DNA of 64,000 bases from an uncultured Lachnospiraceae bacterium (GCA_910586205.1 CAJUGD010000014.1:25600-89599); one strand, 5' to 3'; shown: positions 28,601-37,287, counted from the first letter of the stretch. Numbers and translations: made by a program. The notes: a model not told the origin generated them from the letters alone.

Positions 28601-30849
28601 CTGTAAAGAGCCAGAACCGGCGGTGTCTGAGTGGATTTTTCGGATGGGATCTGACCAACAGGATCTATGAGGAGGGAGAAGCCTTTTTCGGGGAGGATAC
28701 TTGGCTTGGAAGCCTGATCCGGGAAATGTATGACCGGATTGTGCCTGTACTGGCGGACATGGAGCTGCGCAGGGGAGAGGCAGAGACAGATGTGTCCTGG
28801 GATGTAAGAGGGATCACTTATATTCGGGGAATCTCTTACCTGGTTCGGATTCTTATGGCTTTGGGAAAGGACACACTGGGACGGGAGACCTATTATTCCT
28901 GGTATTACGGCAGCAATGATCGATCCAAGAGACAGGTCTTAAGCGGCTTTTTAAAGGCATCTTACCCGGCGGACGGGGAGACAGGCAAGGATCTGAAAAA
29001 GGCTCTGAAGAATACCAGCATTAAGGAGGCCAGGCTGGTGGAGGCAGCCATGTATGCGCCTCAGTGGATTGATGTGATTCAAGATTATCTGGGCTGGGCG
29101 GGTCTTAAGAGCGGGTGCTATTATTTTATGGCTCATATGAATGAGCGGTTTGACGATCAGAAAGCAGCCATAATTGCCAAGTATACGCCGCTGACTCCGG
29201 AGGAGCTGCAGGACGGAGCTTTTGACGTGACATGGTTTGAGGAGGCATACAATCTTTTAGGGGAGAAGAATTTCGGAGTGCTCTATGATGGGGCAAAATA
29301 CATATCAGACGGCCAGAAGCATTCACGGGCAAGAAAGTATGCGGACGCAGCAACGGGAAAAGTGACAACCGACATGCTCAGGCAGGAGATCACGGCAAAG
29401 AGGAATAAGGATCTGCTGATGAGCTATGGCCTGGTTCCTTTCCGAAAGGACCGGGAACAGGATATGCAGGAGCGGTATCAGTTTATCCAGCAGTTCCTTA
29501 AGGAGAGCCGGCAGTTCGGCGCCCAGAGACGGGCCAGTGAGGCCAAGGCGGTTTCCCTGGCTCTGGTAAACCTAAGCGTCCGGGCCGGATACAGAGATGT
29601 GACGCGGCTGACCTTAAACATGGAGTCAAGACTGGCAGAATCCTTTAACAGCTTTATGGAATGGAATCCAGTGGAGGATGTGGAAATCTGCCTTCAGGTG
29701 GGAGAGGACGGAAAGAGCAGGATCTTATGCAGAAAGGATGGGAAAATGCTGAAGTCCGTGCCGTCCCGGCTTGGGAAGAAGCCTTATTTGCTGGAGGTGA
29801 AGGAGGCCCATAAGAGGCTGAAGGATCAGTATGTAAGAACCAGAGCCATGATGGAGGAGGCAATGGAGGACGGAACCGGATTTCAGGTATGTGAGGTTAT
29901 GGAGCTTTTAAAGAATCCGGTGGTGCGCCCAATCTTAGAGCCTTTGGTGTATGTGAGCGAAGGGGGAATCGGCTTTTGGCAGCAGGAGAAGGATCGCTTT
30001 GGCTTAAAGACCTTTGACGGCAGGCATGTGGCTCTGACACCGGGAGAGGAGATACGCATTGCCCATCCTCTGGATCTGTATCGGGAGGGAACCTGGCATG
30101 AGTATCAGAAATATTTGTTTGATCACGAGGTACAGCAGCCCTTTAAGCAGGTATTTCGGGAGCTGTATGTAAAGCTTACGGAGGAGCTTGGCCAGAAGGC
30201 GTCCAGAATGTTTGCCGGGAATCAGATTCAGCCGGCCAAGACCGTGGGCTGCCTGCGGGGAAGGCGCTGGGTGGCAGACTATGAAGACGGACTGCAGAAA
30301 ATATATTATAAAGAAAATATTATTGCGCGGATTTATGCTATGGCAGACTGGTTTTCTCCCAGTGAGATTGAGGCGCCTGCTTTGGAGTGGGTGGAATTTT
30401 CCGACAGAAAGACCTTTAAGGCCCTGACTATAGAGGAGGTGCCGGATCTGATCTACAGCGAGGTCATGCGGGATGTGGATCTGGCGGTGAGCGTGGCCCA
30501 TGCAGGAGGTGTGGATCCGGAGACCAGCCACTCTACCATTGAGATGCGCCGGGCTATTGTGGAGTTTAACCTGGATCTGTTTGGCATTCAGAATGTGGAG
30601 CTGACCGGAAGCCATGCGTTGATCAGAGGAAGCCGGGCAGTGTACAATGTGCATTTAGGAAGCGGTGTGATCCACCAGGAGGGCGGCGCTATGCTGAACA
30701 TTCTTCCGGTTCACAGCCAGAAACGGGGCAAACTGTTTTTGCCCTTTGTTGATGAGGATCCGAAAACAGCAGAGATTATGTCCAAGATTGTACTGCTGGC
30801 AGAGGACAAAAAGATTAAAGATCCCTTTATTTTAGATCAGATTCATTGA
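25693..30849 (+). CDS. Giant DUF4132-family protein (YehI/MolR-like)
   Basis: 1,718 residues from the ATG at 25693, 10 nt after AGGAAGGA; in-frame GTGs at 25684 and 25687 are alternatives. No signal peptide or membrane helix is evident, so it should be cytosolic. The middle is rich in helical, HEAT-like stretches. The C-terminal ~350 residues (from about 1370) hold the conserved DUF4132 part with AHAGGVDPETSHSTIEMR, YNVHLGSGVIHQEGGAML and LPFVDEDPKTAEI. Proteins of this group include E. coli YehI/MolR; no biochemical role is established. It has only the 145-residue partner and no AAA ATPase or VWA neighbour. Confidence 0.85.
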   Translation: MAEFDWQSRMKITEQRAKELKNRIRGLSGMEGQLALDLKDNRIAGNEILDKIIREYEYSKDRKPSLWFTSGRRREFLDGFVPKEFQESYLYVIDKMNRFPFPRGWSRRSIRTAGYGPQIRQVFSLLLTYENLFYLEGRLEDYILKRLDQEKLDYVRNVWNFNMNFSYIYAAEIDRGNQAVIKAFKDLILSENNTAYLDREMILGIIRSDNEELQELLCGLLLAARLQEGLRQAICEAMDEGTCEAFIKLFQVVEEHDLIRYSSVKRAVSAWIGIFDENSVDRISGKLLALMGRCLRDETFCRSELESNDSIAISTALWALGFYEVEDAVHAMEALVDTGTKNQRLTAAFYNGTLYDREIRLKTAKKVILEQEDMELSAAFMPAFDEWLSGPFGALWKAFGGERYVSKLKPVQAVPVTDYYESRQEAERFYECFVKLYKELPKKGVVYDPCIFPWYRVELTPGQIVEQLAFLAFVLRDEEKITYAAGLLGDTSGGYGRRSTLVNLLLYKPENKKQRELLIGYMGSADAQTSSRAVEMVKGMTLEDEEYRLLEDMLRFKRSSLRGVLIGLLMGQKKPHMKMSLKRLLQDKKEEKRSAGLDILLRLSKEEREKDFFREVRDMSCLVEKPTDKERILIDEILESEKETAEDKPGYGIYDPAVPETMLTAAEEEEYSPAALFRECMPLSEKEAIQKLRRLDQLFEEYKDYEYLSSDGQTTLLGNGYKPLKDAGEFWKKSLEERFVLENYPLAEVFERFYREEIQDYRVFLELDALLSFGGSASYEAARVFYEAVFGCMPVKPEALRLNHRGQVDQVRQVYRYQFLDRKAIFETGLKMVSAMTRVIGRENKILRYPYTGWNGTVSESARWISSMPFFFPYMEGIRQWETDEEFARALQAAWRLEVKCQEDRERRRFIPSGNNPGRDNSLTPIVPYWFLKAYHMGLVSEDVLYKAVMEYFAREDCLKVLCEVKKGEAVKSQNRRCLSGFFGWDLTNRIYEEGEAFFGEDTWLGSLIREMYDRIVPVLADMELRRGEAETDVSWDVRGITYIRGISYLVRILMALGKDTLGRETYYSWYYGSNDRSKRQVLSGFLKASYPADGETGKDLKKALKNTSIKEARLVEAAMYAPQWIDVIQDYLGWAGLKSGCYYFMAHMNERFDDQKAAIIAKYTPLTPEELQDGAFDVTWFEEAYNLLGEKNFGVLYDGAKYISDGQKHSRARKYADAATGKVTTDMLRQEITAKRNKDLLMSYGLVPFRKDREQDMQERYQFIQQFLKESRQFGAQRRASEAKAVSLALVNLSVRAGYRDVTRLTLNMESRLAESFNSFMEWNPVEDVEICLQVGEDGKSRILCRKDGKMLKSVPSRLGKKPYLLEVKEAHKRLKDQYVRTRAMMEEAMEDGTGFQVCEVMELLKNPVVRPILEPLVYVSEGGIGFWQQEKDRFGLKTFDGRHVALTPGEEIRIAHPLDLYREGTWHEYQKYLFDHEVQQPFKQVFRELYVKLTEELGQKASRMFAGNQIQPAKTVGCLRGRRWVADYEDGLQKIYYKENIIARIYAMADWFSPSEIEAPALEWVEFSDRKTFKALTIEEVPDLIYSEVMRDVDLAVSVAHAGGVDPETSHSTIEMRRAIVEFNLDLFGIQNVELTGSHALIRGSRAVYNVHLGSGVIHQEGGAMLNILPVHSQKRGKLFLPFVDEDPKTAEIMSKIVLLAEDKKIKDPFILDQIH

Positions 30850-30903
30850 TTGTTTTATTTCGATTTATACCATTGGTTTTTTGTATTCAATCAGATTTTT
30901 TTG

Positions 30904-30932
30904 TGGAAATGTTTTAAAATTGATGGTATAAT
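30904..30932 (+). promoter_or_regulatory. Promoter of the DHH phosphoesterase gene
   Basis: An extended -10 box TGGTATAAT (TATAAT at 30927-30932) with a weak TGGAAA -35 17 nt upstream (30904-30909). A short hairpin GCACA/TGTGC (30939-30954) begins the ~95-nt leader before the gene. Confidence 0.55.
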
Positions 30933-31033
30933 AGGAAAGCACAGTGATGTGTGCAGGTCAGCGCCTTAACGGATGACGACTTGCTGCCGAACAGATGTGA
31001 GGGGCATAACCTTAAAACGAGGAGGATTTCCTA

Positions 31034-31960
31034 ATGAGATTAGTAACACGTTCAGATTTTGACGGGCTGGTGTGCGGAGCGTTGTTGTTGGAAGCAGGAA
31101 TTATTGACCATTGGAAGTTTGCACATCCCAAGGATCTGCAGGATGGCCTTGTGGAGATTCATGAAGATGATTGTTTGGCCAATGTACCTTTTGTAGAGGG
31201 GTGCGGCTTGTGGTTTGATCACCATTCCAGTGAGCATGAAAGGCTGGAACTTGAGGGAAAATATAAGGGAGAGAGCCGGATTTCTCCGTCATGTGCAAGG
31301 ATTATTTATGAGTACTACGGCGGAAAAGAGCGTTTCCCGCAGTTTGGGGAGATTATGGAGGCTGTGGACAAGGTAGATTCCGGAAACCTGACGATTGATG
31401 AGGTAATGAATCCTTCCGGGTGGATTTTGATTGGATTTTTGATGGATCCCAGAACCGGACTTGGCCGGTGGAGACAGTTTTCCATTTCCAATTATCAGTT
31501 GATGGAAAAGCTTCTGGAAGCATGCCGTGTTTTGAGTACAGAAGAAATCCTTGCCCTGCCGGATATGCAGGAGAGGATTGACGTTTATTATGATCAGACA
31601 GAGAAGTTTAAGGAGATGGTTTCTAAGTATACCCGGACAGAGGGGAATGTGATCATTACCGATCTGCGGGGCGTGGATCCTATCTATACGGGGAACCGGT
31701 TTATGATCTACAGCATGTATCCGGAACAGAATGTGTCGGCATGGGTAGTCAGCGGCCGGGGCGGTCATGGGTGTTCGGCGGCTGTAGGCTACAGCATTTT
31801 GAACCGCACGGCTACGCTGGATGTGGGCAGTTTGATGTTAAAGTACAATGGCGGAGGACACCGGAAGGTGGGCACCTGCCAGTTTAGTGATGAGAATATG
31901 GATGCAGAGCTGCCAAAGATGCTGAAGGAGCTTTGTGAGCTGGCCAATCAGAAGGCGTAA
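31034..31960 (+). CDS. DHH-family phosphoesterase (exopolyphosphatase-like)
   Basis: 308 residues. The DHH superfamily hydrolyses phosphate esters or anhydrides with two metal ions. Visible motifs are DFDGLVCGALL (residues 8-18), the signature DHHSSEHERL at about residue 62, and the late DHHA1-type GGGHRKVGTCQF. The substrate could be polyphosphate, a dinucleotide or nanoRNA; sequence alone does not say. It is a single-gene unit with its own promoter and a hairpin downstream. Confidence 0.85.
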   Translation: MRLVTRSDFDGLVCGALLLEAGIIDHWKFAHPKDLQDGLVEIHEDDCLANVPFVEGCGLWFDHHSSEHERLELEGKYKGESRISPSCARIIYEYYGGKERFPQFGEIMEAVDKVDSGNLTIDEVMNPSGWILIGFLMDPRTGLGRWRQFSISNYQLMEKLLEACRVLSTEEILALPDMQERIDVYYDQTEKFKEMVSKYTRTEGNVIITDLRGVDPIYTGNRFMIYSMYPEQNVSAWVVSGRGGHGCSAAVGYSILNRTATLDVGSLMLKYNGGGHRKVGTCQFSDENMDAELPKMLKELCELANQKA

Positions 31961-31988
31961 GGCAAGCTTTTATAAGGAAATGAGCAGG

Positions 31989-32024
31989 AAGCGCTGTGGA
32001 GCTGAGGGAGTTTCACGGCGCTTT
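31989..32024 (+). terminator. Possible terminator after the DHH gene
   Basis: AAGCGCTGTG (31989-31998) pairs with CACGGCGCTT (32014-32023) with one wobble. Only three T's follow, so termination may be partial. Confidence 0.4.
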
Positions 32025-32095
32025 CAGTAATACAGACGTTGACATACAGACAGGAAAATATAGGGACTGTCTGCCGGAAGGCAGGGAGATGGGGG

Positions 32096-32169
32096 AAAGG
32101 ACGAGAGCAGCCAGGGCTGACCGGATGATTAGAAAGGACGAGAGCAGTCAGGGCTGACAGGACGATTAG
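32096..32169 (+). repeat. Two 37-bp tandem repeats before purE
   Basis: Units 32096-32132 and 32133-32169 differ at 3 positions. Each begins AAAGGACGAG, and a third partial unit (AAAGG at 32170-32174) supplies the purE ribosome site. The arrangement duplicates a Shine-Dalgarno-like element. Confidence 0.85.
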
Positions 32170-32183
32170 AAAGGGACAAGATT

Positions 32184-32696
32184 ATGGCTAAGGTTGGAAT
32201 TGTAATGGGCAGTGATTCAGATATGTTGGTGATGGCAAAGGCAGCGGAGATTTTGGATCACTTTGGGATTGAATATGAGATGACGATTATTTCTGCACAT
32301 AGGGAGCCGGATATTTTCTTTCAGTGGGCAAAGGCGGCTGAGGGGAAAGGGATCAAGGTGATTATTGCAGGGGCAGGGAAGGCGGCTCATCTTCCGGGAA
32401 TGTGCGCGGCTATTTTTCCCATGCCGGTAATCGGGATTCCCATGAAGACCTCTGATTTGGGGGGAGTGGATTCTCTGTATTCCATAGTGCAGATGCCTTC
32501 GGGGATTCCGGTGGCTACTGTGGCCATTAACGGCGGCGCGAATGCAGGGATTCTGGCGGCAAAAATGCTTGCCGTGTCAGACAGTGAGCTTTTGGAAAAA
32601 GTCAAGGCATATGCAGAGTCCTTAAAGGGCGATGTGGTGAAAAAGGCCGAAAAGCTGGAGAGTATAGGGTATAAGGAATATTTGGCGCAGATGTAA
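32184..32696 (+). CDS. purE: N5-carboxyaminoimidazole ribonucleotide mutase PurE (class I)
   Basis: 170 residues. PurE converts N5-CAIR to CAIR in purine synthesis. The signature GSDSDMLVMAKAAEIL, the ISAHREPD motif and GAGKAAHLPG are present, all typical of class I enzymes. It starts a purE-purM-purN-purD run; purK, purC, purF, purL and purH are not here. The 37-bp repeats lie immediately upstream. Confidence 0.97.
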   Translation: MAKVGIVMGSDSDMLVMAKAAEILDHFGIEYEMTIISAHREPDIFFQWAKAAEGKGIKVIIAGAGKAAHLPGMCAAIFPMPVIGIPMKTSDLGGVDSLYSIVQMPSGIPVATVAINGGANAGILAAKMLAVSDSELLEKVKAYAESLKGDVVKKAEKLESIGYKEYLAQM

Positions 32697-32795
32697 GAAA
32701 GAATCATGGCTGAAAGAATGTGGGAATGGAGCAGGGGAGAGCAGACAATACAGGAAAATTTCGGGAACATATTGGGAACAACAGGAGGAAGACAT

Positions 32796-33827
32796 ATGGA
32801 TTATAAGAAGGCGGGAGTGGATATTGAGGCAGGCTATCAGTCCGTGGAGCTGATGAAAGAGCACGTGAAAAGGACAATGCGGGAGGAAGTGTTAGGAGGT
32901 CTGGGAGGATTTTCCGGAGCATTTTCTTTGGCAAAGATCAAGGAGATGGAGGAACCGGTGCTTTTGTCCGGCACAGATGGCTGCGGAACCAAGGTAAAGC
33001 TGGCCATTATTATGGATAAGCACGATACCATTGGGATTGACGCGGTGGCCATGTGTGTCAATGACATTGCCTGCGCAGGAGGGGAGCCTTTGTTTTTTCT
33101 GGATTATATTGCCTGCGGAAAGAATTATCCGGAAAAGATCGCGGATATTGTCAAAGGGGTTGCGGAAGGGTGCCTTCAGTCAGAGGCATCGCTGATCGGC
33201 GGCGAGACGGCAGAGCATCCGGGACTGATGCCGGAGGAGGATTATGATTTGGCAGGATTTGCCGTGGGAGTCTGTGATAAGAAGGATATGATCACAGGGG
33301 AGAATCTGACTCCTGGGGATGTGCTGATCGGGATGGCGTCCTCAGGTGTTCACAGCAATGGTTTTTCCCTGGTCAGGAAGGTGTTTGAGAAGGAGCTTAC
33401 AAGGGAAGGGCTGGGAACCTGGTATGAGGAACTGGGGAGGACACTGGGAGAAACCCTTCTTGCCCCTACCCGGATCTATGTAAAGGCATTGAAGGGTATA
33501 AAAAGCGCTGGTGTGACGGTAAAAGGGTGCTGTCATATTACAGGCGGCGGGTTCTATGAGAATGTTCCCAGGATGCTGAGAGAAGGAACCCGTGCAGTGA
33601 TTCGAAAGGACAGCTATCCGGTGCCGGCCATTTTCGATTTGCTGGCCAAAAAGGGGGAGATAGAGCCGGCCATGATGTATAATACCTTTAATATGGGCAT
33701 TGGCATGATCGTGGCTGTGGATCCAAAGGATGCAGAAAAGGCAATGGACGCCATGAAGGCCGCAGGGGAAACCCCTTATACTGTAGGTTCTGTGGAGGCG
33801 GGAGAAAAGGGAGTGACCTTATGCTGA
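32796..33827 (+). CDS. purM: Phosphoribosylformylglycinamidine cyclo-ligase PurM
   Basis: 343 residues from the ATG at 32796 (MDYKKAGVDIEAGYQ), preceded by AGGAGGAA; the frame is open farther upstream but is not family-like. PurM makes AIR from FGAM with ATP. Motifs seen are GTDGCGTKVKLAI, CVNDIACAGGEPLFFLDY and GGGFYENVPRML. It overlaps purN by 7 nt. Confidence 0.97.
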   Translation: MDYKKAGVDIEAGYQSVELMKEHVKRTMREEVLGGLGGFSGAFSLAKIKEMEEPVLLSGTDGCGTKVKLAIIMDKHDTIGIDAVAMCVNDIACAGGEPLFFLDYIACGKNYPEKIADIVKGVAEGCLQSEASLIGGETAEHPGLMPEEDYDLAGFAVGVCDKKDMITGENLTPGDVLIGMASSGVHSNGFSLVRKVFEKELTREGLGTWYEELGRTLGETLLAPTRIYVKALKGIKSAGVTVKGCCHITGGGFYENVPRMLREGTRAVIRKDSYPVPAIFDLLAKKGEIEPAMMYNTFNMGIGMIVAVDPKDAEKAMDAMKAAGETPYTVGSVEAGEKGVTLC

Positions 33828-34414
33828 AGACAGGGGTGATGGTTTCCGGAGGGGGAACCAACCTGCAGGCCATATTGGATGCCATAGATGCAGGAAGGAT
33901 TACGAATGCCAGGATTGACGTGGTGATCAGCAACAATTCGGGGGCATATGCTTTAGAGCGGGCAAGAGAGCACGGGATTGAAGCAGTCTGCCTGTCCCCG
34001 AAGGATTTTTCCAATCGGGCGGAGTTTGAGCAGGCGTTTCTTCAGAAGGTAGATTCTTATGGGCTGGATCTGATTGTGCTGGCAGGATTTCTGGTAAGGA
34101 TTCCGGAGGAGATGGTGAAGCGATATGAGGGGCGGATCATTAATGTCCATCCGTCTCTGATCCCGTCTTTTTGCGGTGTGGGTTATTATGGACTGAAGGT
34201 TCATGAGGCGGCTCTGGCAAGAGGGGTGAAAGTAACCGGGGCTACGGTGCATTATGTGGATGGAGGGATGGATACAGGCCCCATTCTTTTACAGAAGGCG
34301 GTAGAGGTAAAGGAGGATGACACGCCGAAGACTTTGCAGAAACGGGTGATGGAGGAGGCGGAATGGGTGATTCTGCCAGAGGCCATTAACCGGATTGCCA
34401 ATGCACGAAGATAA
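33821..34414 (+). CDS. purN: Phosphoribosylglycinamide formyltransferase PurN
   Basis: 197 residues. PurN transfers a formyl group from 10-formyl-THF to GAR. It has the N-terminal SGGGTNLQAILDA phosphate-binding loop, the catalytic NVHPSLIPSF (Asn, His) and GATVHYVDGGMDTGPI with the catalytic Asp. It starts inside the last codons of purM, so it is translationally coupled. Confidence 0.96.
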   Translation: MLKTGVMVSGGGTNLQAILDAIDAGRITNARIDVVISNNSGAYALERAREHGIEAVCLSPKDFSNRAEFEQAFLQKVDSYGLDLIVLAGFLVRIPEEMVKRYEGRIINVHPSLIPSFCGVGYYGLKVHEAALARGVKVTGATVHYVDGGMDTGPILLQKAVEVKEDDTPKTLQKRVMEEAEWVILPEAINRIANARR

Positions 34415-34464
34415 GGAGATGTGCAGAAAGAACTTTCACAGCAGAAAGAAGGGAGGAACGCAGA

Positions 34465-35739
34465 ATGAGAGTTTTGATTGTGGGCGGAGGCGGCCGGGAA
34501 CATGGGATTGCGTGGAAGCTGGCCAAGAGCCCGAAGGTAGAGAAGCTCTACTGTGCACCGGGCAATGCGGGCATTGCCGAGGTGGCAGAGTGTGTCAATA
34601 TTGGGGTGATGGAGTTTGAAAGCCTGGTAGCGTTTGCAAAGGAGAAAAGGATTGATTTGACGGTTGTAGCGCCGGATGATCCGCTGGCAGCAGGGGCAGT
34701 GGATGCTTTTGAGGCAGCAGGACTCCGGGCCTTCGGACCACGTAAAAATGCGGCGGTTTTAGAAGGGTCTAAGGCATTTTCCAAGGATCTGATGAAGAAA
34801 TATGGGATCCCTACAGCAGCCTATGAGACTTTTGATTCAGCAGATAAGGCGCTTTCATATCTTGAGACGGCAGATATGCCGATTGTTCTGAAGGCAGACG
34901 GTCTGGCTCTGGGCAAAGGGGTGCTGATCTGCAGTACTTTGGAGGAGGCAAAGGCCGGGGTCAGATCCTTGATGCTGGATAAGCAGTTTGGTTCTGCCGG
35001 AAACCGTATTGTGATTGAGGAATTTATGACAGGCAGGGAGGTTTCTGTGCTTTCATTTGTGGATGGCAGGACAATCCGCATTATGACCTCTGCCCAGGAT
35101 CATAAGCGGGCAAAGGATGGGGATAAGGGACTGAATACAGGCGGTATGGGTACATTTTCTCCCAGCCCGTTTTACACAGACGAGATTCATGCTTTCTGTC
35201 AGGAGCATATTTACCAGCCTACGGTGGATGCCATGAGAGCGGAAGGAAGGGAGTTTAAGGGGGTTATTTTCTTTGGCCTGATGCTGACAGAAAAGGGACC
35301 GCGGGTGTTAGAGTACAATGCCCGGTTCGGGGACCCGGAGACCCAGGTGGTGCTTCCCCGGATGAAAAATGATCTTGTGGATGTGTTTGAGGCATGCATT
35401 GACGAAACGCTTGACCAGGTGGAGCTGGAGTTTGAGGATAATGCGGCCGTGTGTGTGGTGCTGGCGTCAGAGGGCTATCCGGAACACTATGAAAAGGGAT
35501 ATAAGATCTCCGGTCTGGAGAAATTTGCCGGCGCAGACGGATATTATGTTTTCCACGCAGGTACAAAGTTTAATGAAAACGGGGATGTGATTACCAACGG
35601 AGGGCGGGTATTAGGAGTGACTGCATTAGGCAGCAGCCTTGCAGCAGCCCGCGCAAATGCTTATAAGGCGGCAGAATGGGTGCAGTTTGAGAACCAATAT
35701 ATGCGCAGGGACATCGGGAAAGCAATCGATGAAGCATAG
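34465..35739 (+). CDS. purD: Phosphoribosylamine-glycine ligase PurD
   Basis: 424 residues with an ATP-grasp fold. PurD joins phosphoribosylamine and glycine. The start MRVLIVGGGGREHGIAWKL, the LKADGLALGKGVLI region and the metal site EYNARFGDPETQ are clear. Ribosome site AAGGGAGGAACG. It follows purN directly, without the purH gene that often separates them. Confidence 0.97.
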   Translation: MRVLIVGGGGREHGIAWKLAKSPKVEKLYCAPGNAGIAEVAECVNIGVMEFESLVAFAKEKRIDLTVVAPDDPLAAGAVDAFEAAGLRAFGPRKNAAVLEGSKAFSKDLMKKYGIPTAAYETFDSADKALSYLETADMPIVLKADGLALGKGVLICSTLEEAKAGVRSLMLDKQFGSAGNRIVIEEFMTGREVSVLSFVDGRTIRIMTSAQDHKRAKDGDKGLNTGGMGTFSPSPFYTDEIHAFCQEHIYQPTVDAMRAEGREFKGVIFFGLMLTEKGPRVLEYNARFGDPETQVVLPRMKNDLVDVFEACIDETLDQVELEFEDNAAVCVVLASEGYPEHYEKGYKISGLEKFAGADGYYVFHAGTKFNENGDVITNGGRVLGVTALGSSLAAARANAYKAAEWVQFENQYMRRDIGKAIDEA

Positions 35740-35778
35740 GTTTTGGATGATAGATGAGTAAAAAGGAGATGTAACGGT

Positions 35779-36117
35779 ATGGGAAGTTATTCTTACAGCA
35801 AGGAATTTAATCAAAACAATGTGACATTGGGCGAATTTGATTTGGAGAAAATCCGCAAGAGCTTTACAAGGATATTCGACAGCTATAATCCAAAGATCAA
35901 GGCTGAGGTTTTTGATTCATTTTGTGAGGATTTTTATGAGCTTGCCAGTGGGATGCCGGTGTCAAACGAGCGGATCTGGCGTATGATCATTACAGATATG
36001 CTTTTTAATTATGATGAGAGAGGATATTTGGAGTCAGCATCTCCGGATAATGGGATCAAGAGAAAACAATTTGCCATTATAGCCAATGTGATTATCGGGA
36101 AAATGAGGAAAAAATAA
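35779..36117 (+). CDS. Small protein of unknown function
   Basis: 112 residues, ATG 35779 behind AAAAAGGAGATG. I do not recognise the family. It is soluble, mostly helical by composition (about 20-110), with FTRIFDSYNPKIKAEVFDSF and a basic C-terminus KMRKK. It follows purD after 39 nt and ends just before a large palindrome, so it may be the last gene of the purine unit or separately expressed. No function is proposed. Confidence 0.75.
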   Translation: MGSYSYSKEFNQNNVTLGEFDLEKIRKSFTRIFDSYNPKIKAEVFDSFCEDFYELASGMPVSNERIWRMIITDMLFNYDERGYLESASPDNGIKRKQFAIIANVIIGKMRKK

Positions 36118-36132
36118 ACAGGCTTGGAGATT

Positions 36133-36225
36133 AAAAGGGGGCTGTTGCACAATCTGGCAATTTCACAATATAAGGTGGGGATCCTATAGAATTGTGGAAA
36201 TATGCTGTTTTGTGACAGCCCTTTT
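36133..36225. repeat. MITE-like long palindrome / terminator
   Basis: The outer arms AAAAGGGGGCTGTTGCACAA (36133-36152) and TTGTGACAGCCCTTTT (about 36209-36225) pair, and an inner pair TTTCACAAT / ATTGTGGAAA continues the stem. The end sequence GGGGCTGTTGCACAA is like the termini of several insertion-sequence families. It could be a short non-autonomous element, or just a terminator for the gene before it. Confidence 0.5.
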
Positions 36226-36253
36226 GTTATGCTTTAGCAGGAGGTTTGAGGAA

Positions 36254-37285
36254 TTGATTCGGGAAAAGGGAATATTTTTTGGAATTTTGGCGGCAATGGC
36301 CCTGGCTGTTTCTGCCTGTGGAATGCAAGGCTCTTTGCCGGTTTCTGCCGGTGAGGGACAAGCGGCCATATCGGCTTTTGATGACAGAGAATATCAGCCG
36401 CAGGCAGCAATCGGAGGGGTGCTGCCAAGGGAGGCGTCAGAAGGTCTTGGGGAAGAACTTTTGGAGAACCAAACGGACAGCCAGGAAACCGGGCTTATGC
36501 AGGACTGGCTGGAGAATCTGCCGGCATATACAGGGGAAGCCAGTATGGAGATAAACCAAAATATGCCTTTTTTCTTACCGGAAGAAATCACAGTCAATGT
36601 TTTTGAACATTACAGTGAGTTAGACAGCTTAGGCCGCTGCGGCGTGGCTTTTGCCAATGTGTGCAGGGAGCTTATGCCTACCGAAGAAAGAGGAAGCATC
36701 GGCAATGTCAGACCTTCCGGCTGGCATACAATAAAGTATGACCGGATTGCTGACAGGTATCTGTACAATCGCTGTCATTTGATCGGTTATCAGTTATCTG
36801 GTGAAAATGCCAATGAGAAAAATCTTATCACAGGAACACGGTATCTGAACACAGAAGGGATGCTTCCCTGGGAGAATCAGGTGGCCAGGTATGTGGAAGA
36901 AACGGGAAATCACGTTTTGTACCGTGTCACTCCCTGCTATGAGGGGGAGAATCTGGTGGCTTCCGGTGTTCTGATGGAGGCTTTTTCGGTGGAGGATCAG
37001 GGAGAGGGAATTTGCCTGAATGTATATTGTTTTAATGTGCAGCCGGGGATTTTGATTGATTATGCAACTGGTGAGAGCGAATTGGACGAAAACTGGACGC
37101 CGCCGCAGCCGGAACAGACAGGGCCAATGTATGATTATGTCCTTAACACAAATACAAAAAGATTTCATATTCCAGAGTGTCCCAGTGTGGGGGATATGAG
37201 TGAGAAGAACAGGGATACATTTACAGGGGACAGGGAGACGCTGATTGAGAAGGGATATGTTCCCTGCGGGCGGTGTAAGCCGTGA
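36254..37285 (+). CDS. Secreted lipoprotein DNA/RNA non-specific endonuclease
   Basis: 343 residues from the TTG at 36254, which is 9 nt after AGGAGG and gives a proper lipoprotein signal (IFFGILAAMALAVSAC, lipobox VSAC). The nuclease domain (about residues 130-280) has GWHTIKYDRI and YNRCHLIGYQLSGENANEKNLITGT, with the catalytic His in the RCHLIG motif and the metal-binding Asn behind it. A C-terminal Cys/His unit (FHIPECPSVGDM ... YVPCGRCKP) resembles small zinc-binding domains on such nucleases. Likely anchored outside, degrading extracellular nucleic acid. The 5' region overlaps the palindrome. Confidence 0.88.
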   Translation: MIREKGIFFGILAAMALAVSACGMQGSLPVSAGEGQAAISAFDDREYQPQAAIGGVLPREASEGLGEELLENQTDSQETGLMQDWLENLPAYTGEASMEINQNMPFFLPEEITVNVFEHYSELDSLGRCGVAFANVCRELMPTEERGSIGNVRPSGWHTIKYDRIADRYLYNRCHLIGYQLSGENANEKNLITGTRYLNTEGMLPWENQVARYVEETGNHVLYRVTPCYEGENLVASGVLMEAFSVEDQGEGICLNVYCFNVQPGILIDYATGESELDENWTPPQPEQTGPMYDYVLNTNTKRFHIPECPSVGDMSEKNRDTFTGDRETLIEKGYVPCGRCKP

Positions 37286-37287
37286 CA

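Noticed and set aside
30846..30902. TTGATTG/CAATCA hairpin plus T-run after the DUF4132 gene
   Set aside because: The loop of about 35 nt is too long and the stem too short to call a terminator with confidence.
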